Assembly (NCBI GenBank): GCA_007133115.1
Contig: SLNI01000201.1
Location: forward strand, 1-10,781
Source of the DNA: Thioalkalivibrio sp.
Lineage (GTDB): Bacteria > Pseudomonadota > Gammaproteobacteria > Ectothiorhodospirales > Ectothiorhodospiraceae
Length of the DNA: 10,781 bases
Reading direction: 5' to 3'
The notes below the pieces were generated by a model that was given only the letters and a program-made list of their open reading frames with translations, did no database searches and was not told where the DNA came from. The stretch's first letter is position 1; the number at the start of each line of letters is the position of its first letter. A program made the position numbers and the translations under genes. Below, in pieces: positions 1-5,761 of the stretch.

Positions 1-564
1 GACGAAATCAAGATCGATCAGGAAGAGGTCAAGAACTTCGTCGCCGAATACGGCCGTGACAAGGTTCACCTCGACGTGATCAACCGCTGCCCCAGCAAGT
101 GCATGACCCTGAACGAGGACAACACGCTGTCGATCGACAACGGCAACTGCGTCCGCTGTATGCACTGCATCAACGTCATGACCAAGGCCCTGTCCCCGGG
201 TGATGACAAGGGCGTGAGCATCCTCGTCGGTGGCAAGCGCACGCTGAAGATCGGCGACCTGATGGGTACCGTGATCGTGCCGTTCAAGAAGCTCGAGACC
301 GAAGAGGACTACCAGGAACTGGTGGAACTGGCCGAGAACATCATCGATTTCTGGGCGGAGAACGGCCTGGAGCACGAGCGCTGCGGCGAGATGATCGAGC
401 GCATCGGTCTGGTCAACTTCCTGAAGGGTATGGGTCTGGAAGCCGATCCGAACATGGTCAGCCATCCTCGCCAGAGCTCGTACATCCGCATGGACGAGTA
501 CGACGAGGCTGCGGAGAACTACCTGCGGCACAAGATGGAACAGCGGCAGGCCGCCGCGGGTTGA
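1..564 (+). CDS. dsrA: DsrA, dissimilatory sulfite reductase alpha subunit (C-terminal part, 5' truncated)
   Basis: The reading frame is open from base 1 and ends at TGA 562-564, giving the last 187 residues of a protein that is usually a little over 400. The upstream siroheme-binding cysteine motif lies outside the window. Visible are the ferredoxin-domain cysteines: a Cys-Pro at local residues 30-31 and a C-x2-C-x2-C at 50, 53 and 56, matching the equivalent pattern in the downstream DsrB. The C-terminal part (WAENGLEHERCGEMIERIG) resembles the corresponding helical region of DsrB (WERINDWIERIG), as expected for paralogous subunits. With DsrB it forms the cytoplasmic alpha2beta2 siroheme [4Fe-4S] enzyme, which in sulfur oxidisers runs in reverse to make sulfite from DsrC-bound sulfur. 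The identification rests on motifs plus the full dsr context. An in-frame GTG at 76 is internal and not a start. Confidence 0.95.
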   Translation, partial: DEIKIDQEEVKNFVAEYGRDKVHLDVINRCPSKCMTLNEDNTLSIDNGNCVRCMHCINVMTKALSPGDDKGVSILVGGKRTLKIGDLMGTVIVPFKKLETEEDYQELVELAENIIDFWAENGLEHERCGEMIERIGLVNFLKGMGLEADPNMVSHPRQSSYIRMDEYDEAAENYLRHKMEQRQAAAG

Positions 565-573
565 TCCCGCGGT
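554..573 (+). promoter_or_regulatory. Hairpin spanning the dsrA stop codon
   Basis: The arms CCGCGGG (554-560) and CCCGCGG (566-572) are perfectly complementary, seven G/C pairs, with the five-base loop TTGAT (561-565). A possible G-U pair (553/573) would extend it by one. The dsrA stop TGA (562-564) lies in the loop. No T-run follows, so an intrinsic terminator is unlikely. The structure lies 40 bases upstream of the dsrB ribosome binding site. A role in transcript processing or stability is inference. Confidence 0.5.
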
Positions 574-623
574 TCCGCCCCCTGATCGAACCCCAACGAA
601 TACGAAGATAGCGGGAGTCACCG

Positions 624-1700
624 ATGTCACAACCAGCCATGCGTCCGCCGATCGAATCCGGTTGCCCGGACGGTTTCCAGTACATGCACCCGGTCATGCG
701 CCGCAACTTCGGCGCGTGGAAATACCACGAGCATCCCCGTCCCGGCGTGCTGCTGCACGTCTCCGAGTTCGACGAGAAGATCTGGACCGTGAAAGCCGGC
801 ACCCAGCGTATCCTGGACGTCTTCACCCTGCGCAAGCTTTGCGACATCGGTGATGAATACGCCGACGGCTACGTGCGTTTCACCATCCGTTCGAACATCG
901 AATACATGGTCGATGCCGAGTCCAAGGTCGAGCCTCTGATCAATGCCCTCGAAGAAGCGGGCTTCATCGTCGGTGGCACCCGCAACTCGGTGTCCATGAT
1001 CTCCCATACCCAGGGCTGGCTGCACTGCGACATCCCGGGTACCGATGCTTCTGGCGTGGTCAAGGCGATGATGGACGAACTCATCGACGAGTTCCGCAAC
1101 CACAACATGCCCAACCGCGTGCACATCACCACCTCGTGCTGCCAGATCAACTGCGGCGGTCAGGGCGATATCGCGATCAACGTGCAGCACACCAAGCCGC
1201 CGAAGATCAACCATGACCTCGTCGCCAACGTCTGCGAGCGCCCGTCGGTCGTCGCTCGGTGCCCCGTGGCTGCGATCCGGCCGGCGCTGGTGAACGGCAA
1301 GCCGTCGCTCGAAGTGGACGAGAAGAAGTGCATCTGCTGCGGCGCCTGCTACCCGCCGTGCCCCCCGATGCAGATCAACGACGCGGAGCACACCAAGTTC
1401 GCGATCTGGGTCGGCGGCAACCACTCCAATGCTCGCGGCAAGCCGACCTTCCAGAAGCTGGTCGCGTCCGGGATCCCGAACAACCCGCCGCGCTGGCCCG
1501 AAGCCACCGCGATCGTGAAGCGGATCCTCAAGGTCTACCAGGAAGACGGTCAGGACTGGGAACGCATCAACGACTGGATCGAACGGATCGGCTGGCCCGC
1601 CTTCTTCGAGAAGACCGGCCTTCCGTTCACCCGATACCACATCGAGAACTGGAGAGGCGCGCGCAACACCCTGAACGCCTCCACGCACATCCGGTTCTGA
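624..1700 (+). CDS. dsrB: DsrB, dissimilatory sulfite reductase beta subunit
   Basis: This is a complete 358-residue protein of normal length for DsrB. The ATG is preceded by GGGAG (613-617) with six bases of spacing. The [4Fe-4S]-siroheme ligand pattern is visible as Cys135 (GWLHC) followed by Cys172, Cys173 and Cys177 (SCCQINC). An inserted ferredoxin domain follows, with Cys213-Pro and Cys236, Cys239, Cys242, and Cys246-Pro nearby. The N-terminal segment (residues 35-100) matches the ferrite-like half domain of sulfite reductases. DsrB carries the catalytic siroheme of the DsrAB heterotetramer and exchanges sulfur with the C-terminal cysteine of DsrC. It follows dsrA by 59 bases and precedes dsrE by 85. 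The neighbouring dsrEFH and dsrL show that the enzyme works in the oxidative direction. Confidence 0.98.
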   Translation: MSQPAMRPPIESGCPDGFQYMHPVMRRNFGAWKYHEHPRPGVLLHVSEFDEKIWTVKAGTQRILDVFTLRKLCDIGDEYADGYVRFTIRSNIEYMVDAESKVEPLINALEEAGFIVGGTRNSVSMISHTQGWLHCDIPGTDASGVVKAMMDELIDEFRNHNMPNRVHITTSCCQINCGGQGDIAINVQHTKPPKINHDLVANVCERPSVVARCPVAAIRPALVNGKPSLEVDEKKCICCGACYPPCPPMQINDAEHTKFAIWVGGNHSNARGKPTFQKLVASGIPNNPPRWPEATAIVKRILKVYQEDGQDWERINDWIERIGWPAFFEKTGLPFTRYHIENWRGARNTLNASTHIRF

Positions 1701-1716
1701 TCCGGCAGAACCGGAT
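1689..1716 (+). promoter_or_regulatory. Perfect 11-bp hairpin across the dsrB stop codon
   Basis: The left arm ATCCGGTTCTG (1689-1699) pairs without mismatch with the right arm CAGAACCGGAT (1706-1716) around a six-base loop ATCCGG (1700-1705). The dsrB stop TGA (1698-1700) lies at the arm-loop boundary. It is the first of two tandem hairpins in the dsrB-dsrE gap. No T-tract follows it. A function as an mRNA stability or processing element is inference. Confidence 0.6.
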
Positions 1717-1730
1717 CTCGAAAGGGGAGA

Positions 1731-1756
1731 AACCGGCGGCCATAAGGCCGCCGGTT
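1731..1756 (+). promoter_or_regulatory. Second perfect 11-bp hairpin in the dsrB-dsrE gap
   Basis: The arms AACCGGCGGCC (1731-1741) and GGCCGCCGGTT (1746-1756) are perfect complements around an ATAA tetraloop (1742-1745). The downstream sequence (CGTAAACAGG) lacks a T-run, so this is at most a weak or Rho-assisted attenuator. It begins 14 bases after the preceding hairpin and ends 29 bases before the dsrE start. The position fits segmental control between the catalytic dsrAB message and the dsrEFHC part; that role is inference. Confidence 0.6.
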
Positions 1757-1785
1757 CGTAAACAGGCTCAACAGGAACCGCGTTC

Positions 1786-2178
1786 ATGAAATATGGAATT
1801 CTGGTCAACGAGGGCCCCTACCAGCACCAGGCCTCGGACACCGCGTACCAGTTCGCTCAGGCTCTGCTGGACAAGGGCCACGAGTTGTTCCGCGTGTTTT
1901 TCTATCACGATGGTGTGAACAACGGGACGCGCTTTGCCGTGCCCCCGCAGGATGACCGCAACATCACCGCGCGCTGGAGCGAAATGGCCGAGAAGCACGG
2001 CGTGGACCTCGTGATCTGCATCGCCGCCGCGCAGCGTCGCGGACTGCTCGACGAGGGTGAGGCGAAGCGTCAGGGCAAGGATGGCAACAACATTGCGCCC
2101 GGCTTTCGCATCTCCGGCCTGGGTCAGTTGATCGAGGCCGGCATCCAGAGCGACCGACTGGTGGTGTTCGGCGACTGA
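1786..2178 (+). CDS. dsrE: DsrE, sulfurtransferase subunit of DsrEFH
   Basis: This 130-residue protein belongs to the DsrE/TusD family and is the usual length. The family's catalytic cysteine is at position 78, in the segment VDLVICIAAAQRRG, the same position known for the active persulfide-carrying cysteine of A. vinosum DsrE. It is the only cysteine in the protein. In the family, DsrE2F2H2 is a cytoplasmic hexamer that receives sulfane sulfur and hands it to DsrC. The catalytic cysteine separates oxidiser DsrEFH from general DsrE-like proteins. AGGA (1773-1776) lies nine bases upstream of the ATG. A 90-base gap without a recognisable gene separates it from dsrF; I saw only a weak five-base inverted repeat (GCCGT/ACGGC) there. 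Confidence 0.97.
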   Translation: MKYGILVNEGPYQHQASDTAYQFAQALLDKGHELFRVFFYHDGVNNGTRFAVPPQDDRNITARWSEMAEKHGVDLVICIAAAQRRGLLDEGEAKRQGKDGNNIAPGFRISGLGQLIEAGIQSDRLVVFGD

Positions 2179-2268
2179 GCGCAGGGGTCGGTTGTGCGAG
2201 CAGGTGTGCCGTGAGGCCACCCGCTGTGACGGCCGGCGCGTCCAATCCATTACGAAGGTAGAAGCATA

Positions 2269-2661
2269 ATGTCAGAACCTTGGGAAGAAGAAGGTCCAGG
2301 CACGATCAAGAAGTTCATGTACGTGAACCGCAAGGCCCCGTACGGAACCATCTACGCGCTGGAATCGCTGGAAGTCGTGCTGATCGCCGCGGCCTTCGAA
2401 CAGGATGTCAGCATGGCGTTCCTGGACGACGGTGTGTACCAGCTGAAGAAAGGTCAGGATACCCAGGGTATCGGCATGAAGAATTTTTCGCCGACCTATC
2501 GGGCGCTGGAAGGCTACGACGTGGAGAAGCTGTATGTGGAGGCCGAGTCACTGGCCGAGCGTGGGCTTTCCGAGGATGATCTGCTCGTTCCCGTGGAGGT
2601 CATGGGTCGTGAGGCTCTGGCCGAGCTCATGGACGAACAGGATGTGATTCTGAGCTTCTGA
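2269..2661 (+). CDS. dsrF: DsrF, DsrEFH subunit
   Basis: This 130-residue DsrF/TusC-family protein sits between dsrE and dsrH, as in all dsrEFH clusters. It contains no cysteine at all, so it cannot carry a persulfide; this suits a structural role in the DsrE2F2H2 hexamer. The N-terminus (IKKFMYVNRKAPYGTIYALESLEVVLIAAAFEQDVSMAFLDDGVYQL, beginning near residue 13) shows the Rossmann-like strand-helix pattern of the DsrE fold. The start codon is preceded by GAAGG (2254-2258) with ten bases of spacing, slightly long. Its stop codon is ten bases before the dsrH start, which suggests coupled translation. Confidence 0.95.
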   Translation: MSEPWEEEGPGTIKKFMYVNRKAPYGTIYALESLEVVLIAAAFEQDVSMAFLDDGVYQLKKGQDTQGIGMKNFSPTYRALEGYDVEKLYVEAESLAERGLSEDDLLVPVEVMGREALAELMDEQDVILSF

Positions 2662-2671
2662 GGAAAAAGTC

Positions 2672-2980
2672 ATGACCATGTTGCATACCGTTAACAAATC
2701 GCCTTTCGAGCGCAACACCCTGGCCTCGTGCCTCGGCCACGCCAAGTCCGGCTCGGCCATCCTGCTGATCGAGGACGGCGTATTTGCCGCGGTTAAGGGC
2801 ACCGCGCACGAGGACACGGTCCGTGGCGCCGTCGCCGATCACAAGGTCTTTGTCCTCGGACCGGACCTCCTGGCCCGTGGCATGCGCCCGGAACAGGTCA
2901 TCGAGGGGATCTCGGTCGTCGATTACGGCGGTTTCGTGGATCTCACCGAGCAGCACGACAAAGTCCAGGCCTGGGTCTGA
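2672..2980 (+). CDS. dsrH: DsrH, DsrEFH subunit
   Basis: This 102-residue DsrH/TusB-family protein is the normal length. The conserved cysteine is at residue 20 (TLASCLGHAKSG), the same position as in A. vinosum DsrH, where it is implicated in sulfur relay with DsrE. The ribosome binding site AGGA (2661-2664) overlaps the last base of the dsrF stop codon and lies seven bases from ATG 2672. A second in-frame ATG two codons later (2678) is possible, but the first is better spaced and gives the conserved Cys20 numbering. It completes the DsrE2F2H2 sulfurtransferase, which passes sulfur to DsrC, encoded 49 bases downstream. Confidence 0.96.
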   Translation: MTMLHTVNKSPFERNTLASCLGHAKSGSAILLIEDGVFAAVKGTAHEDTVRGAVADHKVFVLGPDLLARGMRPEQVIEGISVVDYGGFVDLTEQHDKVQAWV

Positions 2981-3029
2981 ACCGTCATACCCACTGTAAC
3001 CCGCACTGCAACCAAGAGGAGTCAACGCG

Positions 3030-3362
3030 ATGCCTATCGAAGCTGGTGGCAAGATGTACGAAACCGACGAGGAAGGCTACCTGGCCGACCTCAATGACTG
3101 GAACCCCGATCTGGCCACCGCGATGGCCAAGGCCGACGGTGCCGATCTGGACGAGAACCACTGGGAAGTCATCAACTTCCTGCGTGAGTACTACGAGGAA
3201 TACCAGATCGCTCCTGCGGTGCGCGTGTTGACCAAGGCGATTGGCAAGAAGCTTGGGCCGGACAAGGGCAACAGCAAGTACCTGTACGAGCTGTTCCCCT
3301 ACGGTCCCGCGAAGCAGGCCTGCAAATACGCCGGCCTGCCCAAGCCGACCGGCTGCGTCTGA
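3030..3362 (+). CDS. dsrC: DsrC, sulfur carrier and DsrAB partner
   Basis: This 110-residue protein has the full DsrC C-terminal arm. Cys98 and the penultimate Cys109 are separated by ten residues (CKYAGLPKPTGCV), the pair that distinguishes true DsrC from TusE-like proteins with only the last cysteine. In the family, Cys109 accepts persulfide from DsrEFH and inserts into the DsrAB active site, and Cys98-Cys109 forms the trisulfide or disulfide read by DsrK. It has the strongest ribosome binding site of the window, AGAGGAG (3015-3021), eight bases before the ATG. A strong hairpin follows 17 bases after the stop codon. Both fit the high DsrC demand known in A. vinosum, where dsrC also has its own secondary promoter. 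I found no convincing promoter in the 49-base gap upstream. Confidence 0.98.
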   Translation: MPIEAGGKMYETDEEGYLADLNDWNPDLATAMAKADGADLDENHWEVINFLREYYEEYQIAPAVRVLTKAIGKKLGPDKGNSKYLYELFPYGPAKQACKYAGLPKPTGCV

Positions 3363-3379
3363 TCCATCTGCACGACCCC

Positions 3380-3407
3380 TCCGGGTGAGGTATCCACCTC
3401 ACCCGGA
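3380..3407 (+). promoter_or_regulatory. Perfect 12-bp hairpin downstream of dsrC
   Basis: The arms TCCGGGTGAGGT (3380-3391) and ACCTCACCCGGA (3396-3407) are perfect complements around an ATCC tetraloop (3392-3395). It is the longest perfect stem found in the window. It lacks a downstream T-run, so it is not a classical intrinsic terminator. It could protect the 3' end of a dsrC-proximal transcript or reduce read-through into dsrM. That role is inference from its position after the most highly demanded soluble protein. Confidence 0.65.
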
Positions 3408-3425
3408 ATCCTGATCCGGAGGATT
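3407..3425 (+). promoter_or_regulatory. Hairpin covering the dsrM ribosome binding site
   Basis: AATCCT (3407-3412) can pair with AGGATT (3420-3425) around the loop GATCCGG (3413-3419). The dsrM Shine-Dalgarno sequence GGAGGA (3418-3423) is partly in the loop and partly in the right arm, so pairing would hide it. The structure directly abuts the 12-bp dsrC hairpin, sharing base 3407. The six pairs are only moderately stable, so occlusion would be partial. The regulatory role is inference. Confidence 0.4.
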
Positions 3426-3429
3426 GCCC

Positions 3430-4182
3430 GTGTTCGTCACCGTGCTCTTTGCCCTGCTTTTCTACGTGGCCACCGCCATCTTTCTGGTGGGCCTCGGCAT
3501 GCGCATTGCCCGGTACGCACGGACCCCCGCACCGCTGAAGATCCCGACTACGCCCGCACCCACGACGCGCCGCGGTGTCGTGGTGCGCATGGGCACCGAG
3601 GTCCTGCTGTTCAACAGCCTGTTCAAGGCGAACAAGTGGATCTGGTTGTTCGGTTTCATGTTTCATGTCGCGCTGGCATTGGTTCTCCTGCGCCACCTGC
3701 GTTATTTCCTGGACCCCGTGCCGACCTGGGTGGTGCTCATCCAGCCGTTCGGGATGTACGCCGCGTTTGCGATGGTGATCGGCCTCGCAGGCCTCTGGGT
3801 CCGACGCCTGTTCGTCGAGCGGATCCGCTACATCTCCTCGCCTTCGGACCACCTGATGCTGGCGCTGCTGCTGGGCATCGCCCTCACGGGCCTCAGCATG
3901 ACCTATCTCTGGCACACCGATATTTTGGCCGTGAAGCTTTTCTTCACCGGCCTGATGCGCTTCGAGCTGAACCCCTTGCCGACGCAGCCAATGCTGCTTC
4001 TGCACCTGTTCCTCGTCGCATCCCTGATGGTCATTTTTCCGTTCAGCAAGCTTCTTCATGCGCCCGGAGTGTTTTTCAGTCCGACCCGCAACCAGGTCGA
4101 CAACCCGCGTGAAAAGCGCCACGTGGCCAACGTCAAGTGGATGATCGCCGTCGAGAAACCGGCGGCCTCCGCGGATCAGTAA
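3430..4182 (+). CDS. dsrM: DsrM, membrane cytochrome b of DsrMKJOP
   Basis: This is a NarI-like integral membrane cytochrome b. The start chosen here is GTG 3430 (250 residues). An upstream in-frame TTG at 3424 directly abuts GGAGGA (3418-3423), leaving no room for initiation, whereas GTG 3430 has about six bases of spacing. Hydrophobic segments lie near residues 2-22, 70-88, 100-123, 140-160 and 188-205, so about five membrane helices. Histidines suited to haem b ligation occur in or near them: His79, His89, His141, His192 and His210. A charged C-terminal tail (KRHVANVKWMIAVEKP) probably faces the cytoplasm. In the family, DsrM exchanges electrons between DsrK and the quinone pool. dsrK follows after 35 bases. 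Confidence 0.95.
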   Translation: MFVTVLFALLFYVATAIFLVGLGMRIARYARTPAPLKIPTTPAPTTRRGVVVRMGTEVLLFNSLFKANKWIWLFGFMFHVALALVLLRHLRYFLDPVPTWVVLIQPFGMYAAFAMVIGLAGLWVRRLFVERIRYISSPSDHLMLALLLGIALTGLSMTYLWHTDILAVKLFFTGLMRFELNPLPTQPMLLLHLFLVASLMVIFPFSKLLHAPGVFFSPTRNQVDNPREKRHVANVKWMIAVEKPAASADQ

Positions 4183-4217
4183 TGCTCACGTCTGCGTCCT
4201 AACCAGGAACTTGCATC

Positions 4218-5708
4218 ATGGCCAATTTCGAGACCCCGGAACTGCAGGAAACCGTGGAAATTCCCGCCCTGAAACAGGACGTGATGTCCCACAGTCGTCC
4301 TTTCGTCGCCAAGGAGCAGTTCCAGGCCCCGCTGGGGTTCCCCGGGGAACTGGCCGATGACTGGAAGGATGTTGCGATCACCAAGCTTGGCGAGTTGCTG
4401 AAAACCAACCGTGCCTTGCAGGTGTTCATGGATTCCTGCGTGAAATGCGGCGCCTGCACCGACAAGTGTCACTACTTCCTCGGTACGTCGGACCCCCGCA
4501 ATATGCCGGTCGCGCGCCAGGACCTGCTGCGCAACGTCTACCGCCGGTACTACACGCTACCCGGCAAGTACTTCCCGAAGCTCGTCGGGGCCACCGACCT
4601 GACCGAGGAAGTGCTGGACCAGTGGTACAGCTACTTCCATCAGTGTTCCGAGTGCCGGCGCTGCTCCGTGTACTGCCCCTACGGGATCGACACCGCCGAG
4701 ATCACGATGGCGACCCGCGACATCATGAACGCGGTCGGCAAGGGCCAGAAGTACAGCAACGAGATCATCGGCAAGGTGTTCAAGATCGGGAACAACCTTG
4801 GTCTCCCGCAGCCTGCGCTCGAAGACACCCTGCTCGGGCTCGAAGAGGACGTGAAGGACGATACCGGGATCGACGTGCGCTTCCCGCTCGACGAGAAAGG
4901 TGCCGAGGTGCTGGTGGTGACTCCTTCGGCCGACTTCTTCGCCGAGCCGCACATCGACGGGCTCATCGGGTACGCGAAGGTGTTCCATGCGGCCGGGATC
5001 TCCTGGACGTTGTCGTCCCATGCCTCGGAGGCAGCCAACTTCGGCCTGTTCATCGGCTCCAACGAGAACATGAAGAAGATCGCGATGCGCATCCGCGAGG
5101 CGGCGCTGGATCTGGGTGTGAAGCGCATCATCTTCGGCGAGTGCGGGCATGCCTGGCGCGTCGCCTACAGCTACCTGAACACTCTGGCGGGGCCGTTCGA
5201 TTTCCTCGACCCGCGCTACCCGGTCCCGCAGCACATCTGCGAATTCACACACGACCTCATCCAGCGCCGCGTGATCACCCTCGACAAGAGTCGCAACGAT
5301 CACCGCCGGGTGACGTTCCACGACTCGTGCAACGTGGCGCGCGCTTCCCGCATGGGCGATATGCCGGGTGGCCAGTTCGTGATTCCGCGTGAAGTCATCA
5401 AGGCGGCCTGCAACCACTTCTACGACATGGCTCCCGAGACCATCGGCGAGGCGACTTTCTGCTGCGGTGGCGGCGGGGGTCTGCTCACCGACGACCTGTT
5501 GGAACTGCGCGTCAAGGGCGCGCTGCCGCGCATGTCGGCGCTCAAGCAGGTGGTGGAAGAACACGAAGTCACGCATATGGCTGCCATCTGTGCCATCTGC
5601 AAGAGCCAGTTCAGCAAGGTACTTCCGTATTACGGGTTTCAGATGGACCAGATCATCAGTGTTCATCAACTGGTTAGCGACGCGATCGTTCTCGACGGCC
5701 AGCAATAA
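4218..5708 (+). CDS. dsrK: DsrK, HdrD-like iron-sulfur subunit of DsrMKJOP
   Basis: This 496-residue cytoplasmic protein is related to heterodisulfide reductase subunit HdrD. An N-terminal two-cluster ferredoxin domain has Cys74, Cys77, Cys80, Cys84 and Cys143, Cys146, Cys149, Cys153. The C-terminal cysteine-rich (CCG) region has Cys309 (ECGHAW), Cys371 (HDSCN), Cys415-Cys416 followed by a five-glycine run, and Cys458-x2-Cys461 (CAICKSQF). This fits one intact CCG domain for the special [4Fe-4S] cluster. In the family, this centre acts on the C-terminal cysteines of DsrC, and electrons pass to DsrM. AGGA (4205-4208) precedes the ATG by nine bases. A palindromic hairpin lies in the 53-base gap to dsrL. 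Confidence 0.97.
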   Translation: MANFETPELQETVEIPALKQDVMSHSRPFVAKEQFQAPLGFPGELADDWKDVAITKLGELLKTNRALQVFMDSCVKCGACTDKCHYFLGTSDPRNMPVARQDLLRNVYRRYYTLPGKYFPKLVGATDLTEEVLDQWYSYFHQCSECRRCSVYCPYGIDTAEITMATRDIMNAVGKGQKYSNEIIGKVFKIGNNLGLPQPALEDTLLGLEEDVKDDTGIDVRFPLDEKGAEVLVVTPSADFFAEPHIDGLIGYAKVFHAAGISWTLSSHASEAANFGLFIGSNENMKKIAMRIREAALDLGVKRIIFGECGHAWRVAYSYLNTLAGPFDFLDPRYPVPQHICEFTHDLIQRRVITLDKSRNDHRRVTFHDSCNVARASRMGDMPGGQFVIPREVIKAACNHFYDMAPETIGEATFCCGGGGGLLTDDLLELRVKGALPRMSALKQVVEEHEVTHMAAICAICKSQFSKVLPYYGFQMDQIISVHQLVSDAIVLDGQQ

Positions 5709-5727
5709 TTCACGAACCGAAGCACTG

Positions 5728-5743
5728 TCGGGCCGCGGCCCGA
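5728..5743 (+). promoter_or_regulatory. Palindrome in the dsrK-dsrL gap
   Basis: The 16-base sequence TCGGGCCGCGGCCCGA is a perfect palindrome. In RNA it can fold as a six-pair G/C-rich stem with a CGCG loop. It lies 20 bases after the dsrK stop and 34 bases before the dsrL start, and is followed by only three T residues (5744-5746). It could be an attenuator, a processing point or a two-fold protein-binding site. The sequence alone does not decide between these. Confidence 0.5.
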
Positions 5744-5761
5744 TTTCACAGGAGACACGGC

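Noticed and set aside
1722..1729. Strong Shine-Dalgarno-like AAGGGGAG in the dsrB-dsrE gap
   Set aside because: No start codon lies at a usable distance; the following bases form the second hairpin. dsrE has its own site at 1773-1776.
2981..3029. Possible dsrC-specific promoter, as known in A. vinosum
   Set aside because: TGTAAC (2995-3000) resembles a -10 box in four of six bases, but no matching -35 box stands at the right distance. The evidence is too weak to list.
3380..3407. Intrinsic terminator after dsrC
   Set aside because: The stem is strong but no T-run follows, and the dsrM ribosome binding site begins eleven bases later, so full termination is not supported.
1697..3419. Nine-base direct repeat CTGATCCGG at 1697-1705 and 3411-3419
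   Set aside because: Both copies sit in gene gaps next to hairpins, which is curious, but nine bases over this distance in G/C-rich DNA can be chance. No third copy was noticed in the other gaps.
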